Positions 23,747 through 32,181 of a stretch of 56,182 nt of DNA are shown here, one piece after another. This DNA is from Clostridiales bacterium. GTDB lineage: Bacteria > Bacillota > Clostridia > Oscillospirales > Oscillospiraceae. The notes under the pieces were generated by a model, which saw only the letters and a program-made list of their open reading frames with translations, was not told where the DNA came from and made no database searches. Positions within the stretch are counted from its first letter, which is position 1, and each line of letters starts with the position of its first letter. The position numbers and the translations under genes were made by a program. The DNA lies in assembly GCA_022786965.1 (NCBI GenBank), contig JALFXH010000128.1:1-56182 (forward strand). Reading direction: 5' to 3'.

Positions 23747-24829
23747 ATGAAGAAGAAAATTGTCTTTATTATCCTGTCGCTGTTTGGCGGCGGAGCGGAA
23801 CGGGTGGTTTCCATCCTGGCCAACGCTCTCGCGGGCAGGAACTGGAATGTCAGCGTAATCCTGTACCAGAGAAAGCAGTGGGAGTATCCGCTTTCGGAAA
23901 ACGTGAAGCTCCATGTTCTGCCCTCCTTCGAACAGGACAATCCGATTGCCAAACGGGTGAAATACATCGCACATATCCGCAAAATCCTGACAGAGGAGAA
24001 AGCGGACGTGGTTTTGCCGTTTCTTGCCATTCCCACGGTGCACACCTTTTTCGCGTCGAGGGGACTTAAATGCAGGTTCATCGCGACGGTGCGAAACAAT
24101 CCGGACAGATACCCGGATCAGCGCTGTCTGAGACTGTTGGTAAACTGCTGCACCGTCAGGGCAGACTGTGTCATGTACCAAACGGAAGAGCAGAAATCCT
24201 TTTTTCAGAAGGCGAAAAACACATTTATTGTCCATAATCCCGTCAATCCCGATATGCTGAAGGCGGACTTTCCGTACAGAGCCGCCGTAACGAACATTGC
24301 TTCCTTCGGCAGACTGTCGGTGCAGAAGGATCACCAGCTGCTGATCCGGGCATTTTCCCGAATTGCGGCAGAGTATCCCCAGGTGAGCCTTCAGATATTT
24401 GGCGAGGGAGAAGAACGGGCGGAGCTGGAACGGCTGATTGCTCAGCTGGAGCTGTGTGGCCGCGTCTGGCTGATGGGCAGCACAGATCATGTGCTTGAGC
24501 GGATGCTCCAATCGGACATCTTTGTGTTATCCTCAGCCTATGAGGGCCTTCCCAATGCCCTGATGGAGGCAATGGCGGTGGGACTGCCCTGCGTCTCCAC
24601 CAGATGCCCAACAGGGCCGGGAGACTTAATCGACGACGGCGAAAACGGCATTCTGGTTCCCGTCGGAGATGAAACTGCCATGGCGGACGCCCTGCGGAAA
24701 CTGATGGATGACAGCGGTCTTCGAAAGCGGTTGGGAACCAACGCCAGGCAGAAGATTGCAGATCAATATACCGTGGAAAGGGTTATATCTGATTTTGTGC
24801 AAGAGCTGGAACGGCAGATCGCCGGATAA
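23747..24829 (+). CDS. Glycosyltransferase, GT4 family
   Basis: A 360-residue GT-B enzyme. The N-terminus has 'FIILSLFGGGAERVVSILANAL', the glycine-rich acceptor-side loop of family 4. The C-terminal half has 'FGRLSVQKDHQLLIRAF', 'IFGEGEERAELERLI' and 'LSSAYEGLPNALMEAMAVG', with the conserved E-x7-E. I start it at 23747 (MKKKIVF); frame-upstream ATGs overlap the previous gene and lack ribosome sites. GGAGAGC is close upstream. It probably works with the preceding GT on the same glycan. Confidence 0.88.
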   Translation: MKKKIVFIILSLFGGGAERVVSILANALAGRNWNVSVILYQRKQWEYPLSENVKLHVLPSFEQDNPIAKRVKYIAHIRKILTEEKADVVLPFLAIPTVHTFFASRGLKCRFIATVRNNPDRYPDQRCLRLLVNCCTVRADCVMYQTEEQKSFFQKAKNTFIVHNPVNPDMLKADFPYRAAVTNIASFGRLSVQKDHQLLIRAFSRIAAEYPQVSLQIFGEGEERAELERLIAQLELCGRVWLMGSTDHVLERMLQSDIFVLSSAYEGLPNALMEAMAVGLPCVSTRCPTGPGDLIDDGENGILVPVGDETAMADALRKLMDDSGLRKRLGTNARQKIADQYTVERVISDFVQELERQIAG

Positions 24830-24900
24830 AACAGGATCAGGCAAAACAACCGGCAGCTCCCGGCGTTGGGGGGCTGCTCAGGTTTTCATCAAGGAAAGAG

Positions 24901-25758
24901 GTGACCAGATTGAAAAAAGGCTTAATATTGGAAGGCGGCGCGATGCGGGGAATGTTTACCGCCGGTGTCCTGGATGTGATGATGGAAAACGGGATCGAAT
25001 ACGACGGCATCATAGGCGTCTCCGCCGGGGCTGCCTTTGGCTGCAACTACAAGTCAAAGCAAATTGGAAGAGCCATTCGATACAATATGAAGTATTGCCG
25101 CGACAAACGATTTTCGGGAATCGGAAGCCTGCTGAAAACCGGAAATATCTACAATACGGAGTTTGCCTATGGAGAAGTACCGCTGAAATACGATGTATTC
25201 GATTTTGACGCCTATCAAAGCAATCCCATGGATTTTTATGTGGTCTGTACGGACATTGAAACAGGTCAGGCCGTGTACCACAACTATGGTGGGAAAGACG
25301 ACCACTGCTTTGATTGGATACGGGCTTCCGCTTCCATGCCCCTGGTATCTCAAATCGTGGACATAGACGGTCAGAAGCTTCTTGACGGCGGAATTTCCGA
25401 CTCGATACCGGTGAAATACTTCGAATCCATTGGGTATGATCGAAATGTCGCCATTCTCACGCAGCCGGCACACTATGAGAAAAAGAAGAACCGGCTTATG
25501 TCCTTGATTCGGCGGAAATACAGGAACTATCCAAAGCTCGTGGAAGCAATGGACAGCCGCCATCTGGTTTATAACGAAACCCTTGCCTATATTGCAGAGC
25601 AAGAAAAGCAGGGGAAGCTGTTTGTCATTCGTCCAAAGGAAAAACTGCGGATAGGAAGGGTTGAAAAGAACCCGGATAAGCTGAAGGAAATCTACGACAT
25701 TGGAAGGGAAACGGCAGCCTCGCGGATTGATGAAATGATCAAATATCTCAACGCGTAA
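24901..25758 (+). CDS. Patatin-like phospholipase family protein
   Basis: A 285-residue lipid acyl hydrolase of the patatin type. It has the oxyanion loop 'EGGAMRGMFTAG', nucleophile elbow 'GVSAG' (Ser near 42) and catalytic Asp in 'LDGGISDSIP'. The Ser-Asp dyad is complete. There is no signal peptide, so it acts in the cytosol or at the inner membrane face. Start choice is open between GTG 24901 and TTG 24910: AAGGAAAGAGGTGA lies before both and favours the TTG. It follows the glycosyltransferases by 70 bp and may be co-transcribed. Convergent terminator-like hairpins follow at 26.06 and 26.22 kb. Confidence 0.88.
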   Translation: MTRLKKGLILEGGAMRGMFTAGVLDVMMENGIEYDGIIGVSAGAAFGCNYKSKQIGRAIRYNMKYCRDKRFSGIGSLLKTGNIYNTEFAYGEVPLKYDVFDFDAYQSNPMDFYVVCTDIETGQAVYHNYGGKDDHCFDWIRASASMPLVSQIVDIDGQKLLDGGISDSIPVKYFESIGYDRNVAILTQPAHYEKKKNRLMSLIRRKYRNYPKLVEAMDSRHLVYNETLAYIAEQEKQGKLFVIRPKEKLRIGRVEKNPDKLKEIYDIGRETAASRIDEMIKYLNA

Positions 25759-25808
25759 TCGAAGCATCAGCGCTCCGGCACGCAATATAATGATGCGGGG
25801 GCATTTCG

Positions 25809-25984
25809 TCGGATGTACACAGCCCCCGGTTCTGCGGCTGGCGAAACCGGGGGTCACAGGCTCAGTATGTAATATCTTTGATAGAAGCGAGAACTCCGAA
25901 CCTGTTCCCCATCGGGAACGGGTTCGGGGTTTTCCTGTATGGTGGACGGTATCGGACTCGATTGCATTATGAAGCATCCGGCGT
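25809..25984 (+). repeat. Third copy of the tRNA-Val-flank repeat
   Basis: The block contains the CCCCCGGTT...AACCGGGGG hairpin and the CCGAACCTGTTCCCCATCGGGAACGGG hairpin (in parts). At 25940-25961 it contains a slightly diverged copy of the 22-nt tRNA-Val 3' end. It is homologous to 37437-37628 and, inverted, to 47554-47745. No tRNA is adjacent here. With the hairpins at 26.06-26.26 kb it fills most of the 653-bp gene-free stretch 25759-26411. Confidence 0.75.
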
Positions 25985-26059
25985 TATACTAAACCAGCAA
26001 GCATAGGATGAAAAAGATATCCTTCTATGGTGGCAGGGGTTGTCTCATACTGATATTCA

Positions 26060-26093
26060 AAAAAACTTTCATTCGCAAGAATTGAAGTTTTTT
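26060..26093. terminator. Hairpin flanked by A6/T6, candidate bidirectional terminator
   Basis: AAAAAACTT...AAGTTTTTT with an inner ATTC-GCAA-GAAT stem lies in the convergent spacer between the patatin gene and the PrpR-type regulator. Confidence 0.55.
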
Positions 26094-26137
26094 ATATGAA
26101 GATCATAATGAGAACGGCAACGCCGCCAGGCGGTGTC

Positions 26138-26169
26138 TTCTAGATAAAATGAAATCATTTTATCTAGAA
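26138..26169. repeat. Perfect 15-bp inverted repeat
   Basis: TTCTAGATAAAATGA-AA-TCATTTTATCTAGAA has no T tract and no gene beside it. It may be the end of a mobile element remnant or an orphan operator. Confidence 0.5.
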
Positions 26170-26217
26170 AGAGTATCAAAACAGGAGGCTTTGAACATTC
26201 TCATGTTGAAAAGTTGA

Positions 26218-26264
26218 AAAAGTTCCGATAATTCTCAAAGTCGAGAGTTATCGGAACTTTTGCT
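26218..26264. terminator. Hairpin with 14-bp stem, candidate terminator
   Basis: AAAAGTTCCGATAA pairs perfectly with TTATCGGAACTTTT across a 16-nt loop. A T-rich end is present on both strands. Confidence 0.6.
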
Positions 26265-26411
26265 TTATCTACATATCAGTGTTCCGGACATTTGTGTACC
26301 CGGGAAAAGCGAAAAGGCCTGCATAGAATACGATTATTTCATCAGCGGGGCAAAGCCAAGGACAGCTGCTGTCAACCTGTAGATCACAAAAACGCTGCCA
26401 GCCCTTTTTTG

Positions 26412-28199
26412 TCATTCTTCGTTATTCAAATAGCGCCACATGGTGGTGCGTCCGATACCCAATTGGCGGGCGGCAGCTGTCTGATTGCCGTCGTTTTCCT
26501 GCAGCGCCTGCTCCACTGCCTGGCGGATGATTTGCTTCAGGGTTAGACGGGGCCGCTTCACTTCCTCCTGACGGGCAGGTGCGGACAGCATTCGTTCCCG
26601 GCTGAGAATCTCCGCCACGTCCGTATTGCGGATGTAGTAGGAATCTGTCACGGTGGCCAGCTCCTGAATCACCCGCTTGAACTGGGTGTAGTTGCCGGGC
26701 CAGGGAAAGCGGCGCAGCTGCTCGATGGCATGGGCATCAAAGCCGGAAATTTGCTTGCCCAGCTCCAGATTCAGGTTGCCCAGATACAGGCTTGCCAGAG
26801 AGGGAATCTCGTCCTGCCGGCTGCGAAGAGCGGGCAGCTTCAAAATCAGGCACGCCAAAATCTGAATGAGCTGTGCGGTGGCGTCCGGTAGGCTGTCCCC
26901 CTCGGGACAGGTGCAGGAAAACAGCAGGCGGTTTCGCCCTGCCAGATCGCTGGCCTGAATCAGCGTCAGCAAATCCCAGGCTCTTGCCTCCGGCGCCGAT
27001 TCAAAGTTCTGAAAAAAGACGGTAATGCCGTTGTCATTCAGTGGTGAATTGTAGTGATTCAGTAGAAAATCCCAGACCTTGTCCGTCGCCATGGCGCAGT
27101 CTACCACCACATAAGGCTTACTGCTCTGGGTGCTGCGCAGATATAACAGCAGGGCAATCTGCTCCTTGCCGGTGCCAGTCTCGCCGAGAATCATCACAGG
27201 CTTCCGGGTTGCGGCAATGGACACAATTTTTGGTTCCAGCTCCCCCAACGCGCCGCTGAGGAAATAGAAGCTGTTATTAAACAGGTGCTCACATTCATTT
27301 TTGTTCAGAGAACGCAGTCCGCTTTTCCCGGAGCGCACCGGGATCTGGGCGGCACTGTAGTGGAACAGGTAGTGATTTGCATCGCCGGTTCGTAAAAGCT
27401 GCGCCACCACCCGGTAAAGGGTTCCCGCCCTGTTGTGATAAAACTGAAGCGTGCCGTGGGGTGGGATTTCCGGAATCTTTCCCCGCAGCAGTGTCAGCAG
27501 CTCCGGGGAGGGGTCCGTATTCTGCGGATAATAAACCTGTCCGCCTTCATTCAGAACCAGGATGCTTCCTGTCTCTTCTCCAAGGACTTTACTGAGGATC
27601 AGATTCTCCTGCCGCAGGCGGCGAAAACTGCGGCCGACGGAGGCTGCCTGCTCCAGAGCCGCGTGGAGACTCTCCACGCCGGAGGTAATCAGAAAGGCGT
27701 TCATACCCAGTTCCCGGGCCATGGTGTTGGTGACCATATCGCCGATTACCATTCTGTATCCGGCAGTCTGGAGCCGGGACAGCACCGGGCCAATCTCCTT
27801 CGCGCTGTGGATGGTTATGATATTGCTGGGATTTTTCAGCAGATCGCAGAGGGTGTGGGCCGTTTCCGTGATATTCGGGAAGCCCACAATGGCATACCGA
27901 TCCACATAGTTTTCCGCCAGACGCATGGTTCGCAGCACATCGTAGACCGAAACGGGGATCTCCACCACCGGAATGTCCGTGATCTGCTGAACCAGCTTGG
28001 CTGTGCCGCCCCGGGAAATAATGCAGTCGTAATCCTCCGCCTGGTGCTCCCGGACGACGGCGACGCCCTCCTCCAGGTCGCCGGTATAGACATCCAAGTG
28101 GATGTCCGGGCTGTTGTCCGCCGCTCGTTCCATTGCCGCCTGCATCCCTTCATAGGGAGCGATGCCCAGAATCCGCACCTGTGTCTGCTCCTGTTTCAT
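26412..28199 (-). CDS. PrpR-N-type regulator with degenerate AAA+ domain and Fis-type HTH
   Basis: A 595-residue regulator. Residues 1 to about 185 form a PrpR_N ligand-sensing domain ('IISRGGTAKLVQQ' and 'IPVVEIPVSVYDVLR'). A PAS-like segment follows ('ILVLNEGGQVYYPQN'). An NtrC-type AAA+ domain from about 335 has Walker A 'GETGTGKE', and a Fis HTH forms the C-terminus ('AAARQLGIGRTTMWRYL'). The AAA+ part lacks the GAFTGA loop that contacts sigma-54. Walker B is degraded: 'ITVFFQNFE' replaces the usual 'LFLDEI'. It may therefore act on a sigma-A promoter without ATP-driven remodelling. It is divergent from the acid-sugar operon at 28446, which it probably controls. GAGGTGA precedes the ATG at 28199. 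Confidence 0.85.
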   Translation of the reverse strand: MKQEQTQVRILGIAPYEGMQAAMERAADNSPDIHLDVYTGDLEEGVAVVREHQAEDYDCIISRGGTAKLVQQITDIPVVEIPVSVYDVLRTMRLAENYVDRYAIVGFPNITETAHTLCDLLKNPSNIITIHSAKEIGPVLSRLQTAGYRMVIGDMVTNTMARELGMNAFLITSGVESLHAALEQAASVGRSFRRLRQENLILSKVLGEETGSILVLNEGGQVYYPQNTDPSPELLTLLRGKIPEIPPHGTLQFYHNRAGTLYRVVAQLLRTGDANHYLFHYSAAQIPVRSGKSGLRSLNKNECEHLFNNSFYFLSGALGELEPKIVSIAATRKPVMILGETGTGKEQIALLLYLRSTQSSKPYVVVDCAMATDKVWDFLLNHYNSPLNDNGITVFFQNFESAPEARAWDLLTLIQASDLAGRNRLLFSCTCPEGDSLPDATAQLIQILACLILKLPALRSRQDEIPSLASLYLGNLNLELGKQISGFDAHAIEQLRRFPWPGNYTQFKRVIQELATVTDSYYIRNTDVAEILSRERMLSAPARQEEVKRPRLTLKQIIRQAVEQALQENDGNQTAAARQLGIGRTTMWRYLNNEE

Positions 28200-28247
28200 T
28201 TTCGTCACCTCTACCAAAAATTCGCTCCTGTTTTTTACAATCGTACC

Positions 28248-28300
28248 ATATTGAAACTCTCTTGTCTAGTTTTTCTTATAATTTCGTTTCATATCGAAAC
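28248..28300. promoter_or_regulatory. Candidate binding sites for the PrpR-type regulator
   Basis: The dyad GTTTC-ATATC-GAAAC is at 28286-28300, with a further ATATTGAAAC half-site at 28248-28257. Both lie in the 246-bp divergent region between the regulator and the acid-sugar operon, about 95-150 bp upstream of the operon -10 box. That position suits an upstream activator. Confidence 0.5.
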
Positions 28301-28392
28301 TACATAACATCATAGCATTTACATTATGCGCTAATTGTTTATATTTGGAACGTTTTTTGGTCAAATTTACTGGTAAAACTTGTTCACAAAAC

Positions 28393-28398
28393 TATAAT
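28393..28398 (+). promoter_or_regulatory. -10 box of the acid-sugar operon
   Basis: TATAAT stands 48 bp before the kinase start. No convincing -35 box lies 17 bp upstream, consistent with activator dependence. Confidence 0.55.
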
Positions 28399-28445
28399 AA
28401 AGGTACACAGTTAAACAGACAACACAGAAAGACAGGTGAACATCT

Positions 28446-29711
28446 ATGACGCAGTTGTTGATCCTTGCAGACGACTTCACGGGTGCGCTGGACACAGGCG
28501 TCCAGTTCGCGACCGTCGGCGCGGTGACCAGAGTCATCACCGGTCAGAGCGTTTCTCTTTCCGAATTCACCGGAACCTGTGAGGTGCTGGTGGTGGACGC
28601 GGAAACCCGGCATCTGACCGCAGCAGAAGCAGCGGACATCGTGGGCCGCTACACGGCTCAGGCGGCAGCCCTCGGAATCCCCCACATCTATAAAAAAACA
28701 GACTCCGCACTCCGGGGCAACGTGGGCGCGGAACTGGCGGCGGTTCTGGAAAACGCGGGGGAACGCAGTCTTCCCTTCCTGCCGGCCTTCCCCCAGATGG
28801 GGCGCAATACCGAAAACGGAATTCACTACATTCAGGGTGTACCGGTCGCCGACAGTGTCTTCGGCAAAGATCCCTTCGAGCCGGTGACCTGCTCCGATGT
28901 CTGCGGCCTGATTGGGCAGCAGACCGGGCTGCCCGCGGTCAGCTACCCTCCGCTGACCGTGGACACGCCCCTGCCGGAACCCGACGGCATCTGGGTATTC
29001 GACGCATCCAGTCTGGACGATCTGCGGGAGGCAGGCAAGCGGCTGAAGCAGGAAGGCAGTCTTCACATCCTGGCAGGCTGCGCAGGCTTCGCCGCCGTAC
29101 TGCCTGAACTTCTCAATCTGGGCACCGGCAAACCCCGAGCCATCCCCAAACTGGGAGAGAACTTCACCGTGATCTGCGGCAGCGTCAATCCCATCACCGT
29201 GGCCCAGGTGGCTTACGCTGAAGCCAGAGGCTTTGCCCACCAACAGCTGGAGCCGGAGCAGAAGCTGAGCAGCGGCTACTGGCAGACCCCGGCAGGCGAG
29301 GAAATGCTGGGCAAGCTTTACCGGATGCTGGAAGAAAATCCCCACCGGATTCTGGACACCAACGATCCCGGTTCCAATCAAAAAACCGCGGATTACGCCG
29401 CGAAATTCGGCATGGATATCCAGGACATCCGCCGGGCCGTTTCCGGCACCATCGGGTATCTGGTCAGCCGGCTGTTCTCCCACGAAGCGGTGGGCACCCT
29501 GCTGATCACCGGCGGCGACACCCTGCTGCAATGTATGGACTATATGGGTGTTCACGAAATTGAGCCTCTGGGAGAAATGGACGCCGGCGTGGTGCTTTCC
29601 CGGTTTACCTATCAGGGTATTACCCGCTATGTCATCTCCAAATCCGGCGGCTTCGGCAAGGAGAATCTGATGACCGAGCTGGCCGCCGCGCTGAACAAAA
29701 CCAGTGCATAA
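28446..29711 (+). CDS. Four-carbon acid sugar kinase family protein (DUF1537, OtnK/DtnK-like)
   Basis: A 421-residue cytosolic kinase. The N-terminal substrate domain has 'ADDFTGALDTG' and 'YKKTDSALRGNVGAEL'. The C-terminal nucleotide-binding domain has 'FTVICGSVNPITVAQ' and 'TGGDTLLQCM'. Characterised members (OtnK, DtnK, LtnD-associated enzymes) phosphorylate D-erythronate or threonate at O4. The PdxA homologue four genes downstream is the known partner that oxidises and decarboxylates the product to dihydroxyacetone phosphate. It is the first gene of the operon, with AGGTGA upstream of the ATG. Which tetronate isomer it uses cannot be read from the sequence. Confidence 0.92.
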   Translation: MTQLLILADDFTGALDTGVQFATVGAVTRVITGQSVSLSEFTGTCEVLVVDAETRHLTAAEAADIVGRYTAQAAALGIPHIYKKTDSALRGNVGAELAAVLENAGERSLPFLPAFPQMGRNTENGIHYIQGVPVADSVFGKDPFEPVTCSDVCGLIGQQTGLPAVSYPPLTVDTPLPEPDGIWVFDASSLDDLREAGKRLKQEGSLHILAGCAGFAAVLPELLNLGTGKPRAIPKLGENFTVICGSVNPITVAQVAYAEARGFAHQQLEPEQKLSSGYWQTPAGEEMLGKLYRMLEENPHRILDTNDPGSNQKTADYAAKFGMDIQDIRRAVSGTIGYLVSRLFSHEAVGTLLITGGDTLLQCMDYMGVHEIEPLGEMDAGVVLSRFTYQGITRYVISKSGGFGKENLMTELAAALNKTSA

Positions 29712-29750
29712 CCTTCGGGTTTCAATACAGAAAAATATGGAGGAGAAACT

Positions 29751-30923
29751 ATGAACTACCCTGCACTGCCCGGACTGACCATGGATGGTCAGGTCTACTA
29801 CAATGCGGAGATGGGCACCGTAGAAGCCATCATCCCTCCCGGCCCCTGGCGCACCTGCCACGGCCCCGGAATGGTGGAGCTGCCGGGCGGCGACCTGCTG
29901 TGCTGCTGGTTTGCCGGCACCTTTGAGGGCGATGCCGATATTCACATCGTCTGCGCCCGCCTGCCCAAGGGGGCGGACAAGTGGGAAGAGCCTGTGAATG
30001 TCTCCGGTGACCCCACCCGCTCCGAGCAGAACCCTTCCCTGTTCCTCGGCCCCGACGGTGCCGTGTGGTGCATGTACACCGCCCAGCTGGGCCGCATCCC
30101 CGGCAAGGACAATATGCAGTACACCGCTCAGGTTCGCTGCCAGAAGTCCTTCGACGGCGGCAAGACCTGGGGCGACTACGAGACCATCTTCCCCGAGGAG
30201 GGCACCTTCTCCCGGCAGCCCATCCAGATTCTGAAGAACGGCCGCTGGATCTACGGCAACTGGATTTGCACCGACGCGGTAGACGGCCTTGCCGGCGATC
30301 CCTCCGCCTTCCGCATCTCCGACGATCAGGGCAAAACCTGGAAGATGGTCATGATGCCCAAATCCAACGGCAGAGTCCACGCCACCGTGGTGGAGCTGGA
30401 TGACGGCCATCTGGTTGCCTTCATGCGTAGCCGGGAAGCGGACTTCATCTACCGCAGTGAGTCCTTCGACTGGGGCGACAGCTGGTCTGAGCCCAAGCCC
30501 ACGGTGCTGCCCAACAACAATTCTTCCATCAGCGCCATCCGCACCCAGTCCGGCCGCATCGCCATCGCCTACAACCCCACCTGCGTCTCTGAGGATATGC
30601 GCAGCAAGTGCGCATGGCCCGGTCTGCGGTGCCCCGTGGCTGTGGCCCTGTCCGAGGACGGCGGCCTGACCTTCCCCATGATCCGCTGGATGGAGCGGGG
30701 CGAGGGCTACATCGGCGACGAGAACAAGACCAACAACAAGCAGTATGAGTACCCCTACATCATGCAGAGCGCCGACGGACGGCTGCATCTGACCTACGCC
30801 GCCTTCACCCGGAAGGCTGTCAAGTATGTGAGCTTCACCGAGGAGGATGTAATGGGCGCAAAGCGGGAACGCTATGGTGTCTACAACCCCACCTCCGGCG
30901 AGGGCGCAAGAGACGCGAAATAA
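29751..30923 (+). CDS. Sialidase-superfamily protein (BNR_2), cytosolic
   Basis: A 390-residue six-bladed beta-propeller of the exo-alpha-sialidase superfamily. It begins with 'GPGMVELPGGDLLCCWFAG' and has Asp boxes at 'SFDGGKTW', 'SDDQGKTW' and 'SEDGGLTF'; a weaker one is 'FDWGDSW'. There is no signal peptide, so its substrate must be imported first. The family includes hydrolases of ketosidic 2-keto-3-deoxy acids (sialic acid, Kdn, Kdo) and some lyases. In this operon of acid-sugar enzymes, release of a 3-deoxy-2-ulosonic acid from a short glycoside would fit. GGAGGAGAAACT precedes the ATG. Catalytic residues could not be mapped without alignment. Confidence 0.82.
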   Translation: MNYPALPGLTMDGQVYYNAEMGTVEAIIPPGPWRTCHGPGMVELPGGDLLCCWFAGTFEGDADIHIVCARLPKGADKWEEPVNVSGDPTRSEQNPSLFLGPDGAVWCMYTAQLGRIPGKDNMQYTAQVRCQKSFDGGKTWGDYETIFPEEGTFSRQPIQILKNGRWIYGNWICTDAVDGLAGDPSAFRISDDQGKTWKMVMMPKSNGRVHATVVELDDGHLVAFMRSREADFIYRSESFDWGDSWSEPKPTVLPNNNSSISAIRTQSGRIAIAYNPTCVSEDMRSKCAWPGLRCPVAVALSEDGGLTFPMIRWMERGEGYIGDENKTNNKQYEYPYIMQSADGRLHLTYAAFTRKAVKYVSFTEEDVMGAKRERYGVYNPTSGEGARDAK

Positions 30924-30945
30924 ATTACACTAGGAGTGATTTGAT

Positions 30946-32112
30946 ATGCTGACAACCTACAATCTGAAAATGCCCCATGCCGTTTACGGCGGCGAGAATG
31001 CGATGGACAACATCGCGGCCATCATCAAAACCCTGGGTGCCAAAAAAGTGGCCATGTTCACCGACAAGGGCCTGCGCTCTCTGGGTCTGTTCACCCTGGC
31101 TGAGGACGTAGTCAAGACCACGGGTGTTGAATACTATGTGCTGGATGAGCTGCCCCCCGAGCCTTCCTACATGGCGGTACAGGCCATTGTGGATCAGTTC
31201 AAATGCAGCGGCGCCGATCTGATCGTGGCCTGCGGCGGCGGCAGCGTCATGGACGCCGCCAAGCTGGCAAGCGTGCTGGTCACCGACGAGTACGGCGTCA
31301 AGGAGCTGCTGGATAACCCCGGAATGGCAAAGAAGTGTGTTCCCATCGTGCTGATTCCCACCACCGCCGGCACCGGCGCAGAGGTCACCCCCAACGCCAT
31401 CGTGGGCGTGCCCGAGAAGGAGCTGAAAATCGGCATCGTCAACGAGAACATGATCGCAGACTTCGTGATTCTGGACGCCCGTCTCATTAAGAACCTGCCC
31501 CGGAAGATCGCCGCCGCCACCGGCGTAGACGCCCTGGCCCACTGCATCGAGTGCTTCACCTCCAACAAGGCCAACCCCTTCAGCGATATGTACGCCCTGG
31601 AAGGCTGCGACCTGATTCTCAACAACATCGAGCGCGCCTGCGACGATCCCGAGGCCATGACCGAGAAGAATCGGATGCAGATGGCTGCCTACTACGGCGG
31701 TCTGGCCATCACCGCCTCCGGCACCACCGCCGTCCATGCTCTGAGCTATCCTCTGGGCGGCAAGTACCACATCGCCCACGGCGTTTCCAACGCCATCCTG
31801 CTGACCCCCGTCATGCGCTTCAACGCCCAGGACCCCGCCTTCCGGGAGCGTCTGGCTCTGGCCTATGACCGCTGCTGCCATGAAGAAGTCAAGTGCGCCA
31901 CTGTGGACGAGAAGAGCGCCTGGATGATCGCCAAGATGGAAGCCATCGTAAAGCACCTGGACATCCCCACCAGTCTGAAGGAATTCAATGTTCCCGCCGA
32001 GGACCTGGAGGGCCTGGTGGAGGCCGGTATGTCCGTGCAGCGTCTGCTGGTGAACAACATGGTGAAGCTCACCGCCGACGACGCGAGAAAGCTGTACCTC
32101 GAGATCCTCTAA
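30946..32112 (+). CDS. Iron-containing alcohol dehydrogenase
   Basis: A 388-residue group III (iron-dependent) NAD(P) alcohol dehydrogenase. It has the dinucleotide site 'ACGGGSVMDAAK', 'IPTTAGTGAEVTP', and the metal-ligand region 'GVDALAHCIECF' followed by 'HALSYPLGGKYHIAHG'. Such enzymes interconvert aldehydes and alcohols on small or acidic sugars. Between the kinase/sialidase-like and aldolase genes, the likely role is reducing a C4 aldehyde acid made by the aldolase to a tetronate for the kinase. The reverse direction is possible. TAGGAGTGATTTGAT gives a good ribosome site. Confidence 0.93.
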   Translation: MLTTYNLKMPHAVYGGENAMDNIAAIIKTLGAKKVAMFTDKGLRSLGLFTLAEDVVKTTGVEYYVLDELPPEPSYMAVQAIVDQFKCSGADLIVACGGGSVMDAAKLASVLVTDEYGVKELLDNPGMAKKCVPIVLIPTTAGTGAEVTPNAIVGVPEKELKIGIVNENMIADFVILDARLIKNLPRKIAAATGVDALAHCIECFTSNKANPFSDMYALEGCDLILNNIERACDDPEAMTEKNRMQMAAYYGGLAITASGTTAVHALSYPLGGKYHIAHGVSNAILLTPVMRFNAQDPAFRERLALAYDRCCHEEVKCATVDEKSAWMIAKMEAIVKHLDIPTSLKEFNVPAEDLEGLVEAGMSVQRLLVNNMVKLTADDARKLYLEIL

Positions 32113-32125
32113 TAAGCGGCGATCA

Positions 32126-32146
32126 GGGAGGGCTGCCGGCCCTCCC
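32126..32146 (+). other. Intercistronic stem-loop
   Basis: GGGAGGGC / GCCCTCCC (8-bp stem, 5-nt loop) lies between the dehydrogenase and aldolase genes without a T tract. It probably affects mRNA stability. Confidence 0.5.
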
Positions 32147-32181
32147 ACCAAATAAAAACAAAAAATAAGGAGCGTCATGAT

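Noticed and set aside
28346-28361. Sigma-54-like sequence TGGAAC-N5-TTGGT upstream of the acid-sugar operon
   Set aside because: The -12 element has GG instead of the essential GC, the adjacent regulator lacks GAFTGA, and a TATAAT box is present closer to the gene.
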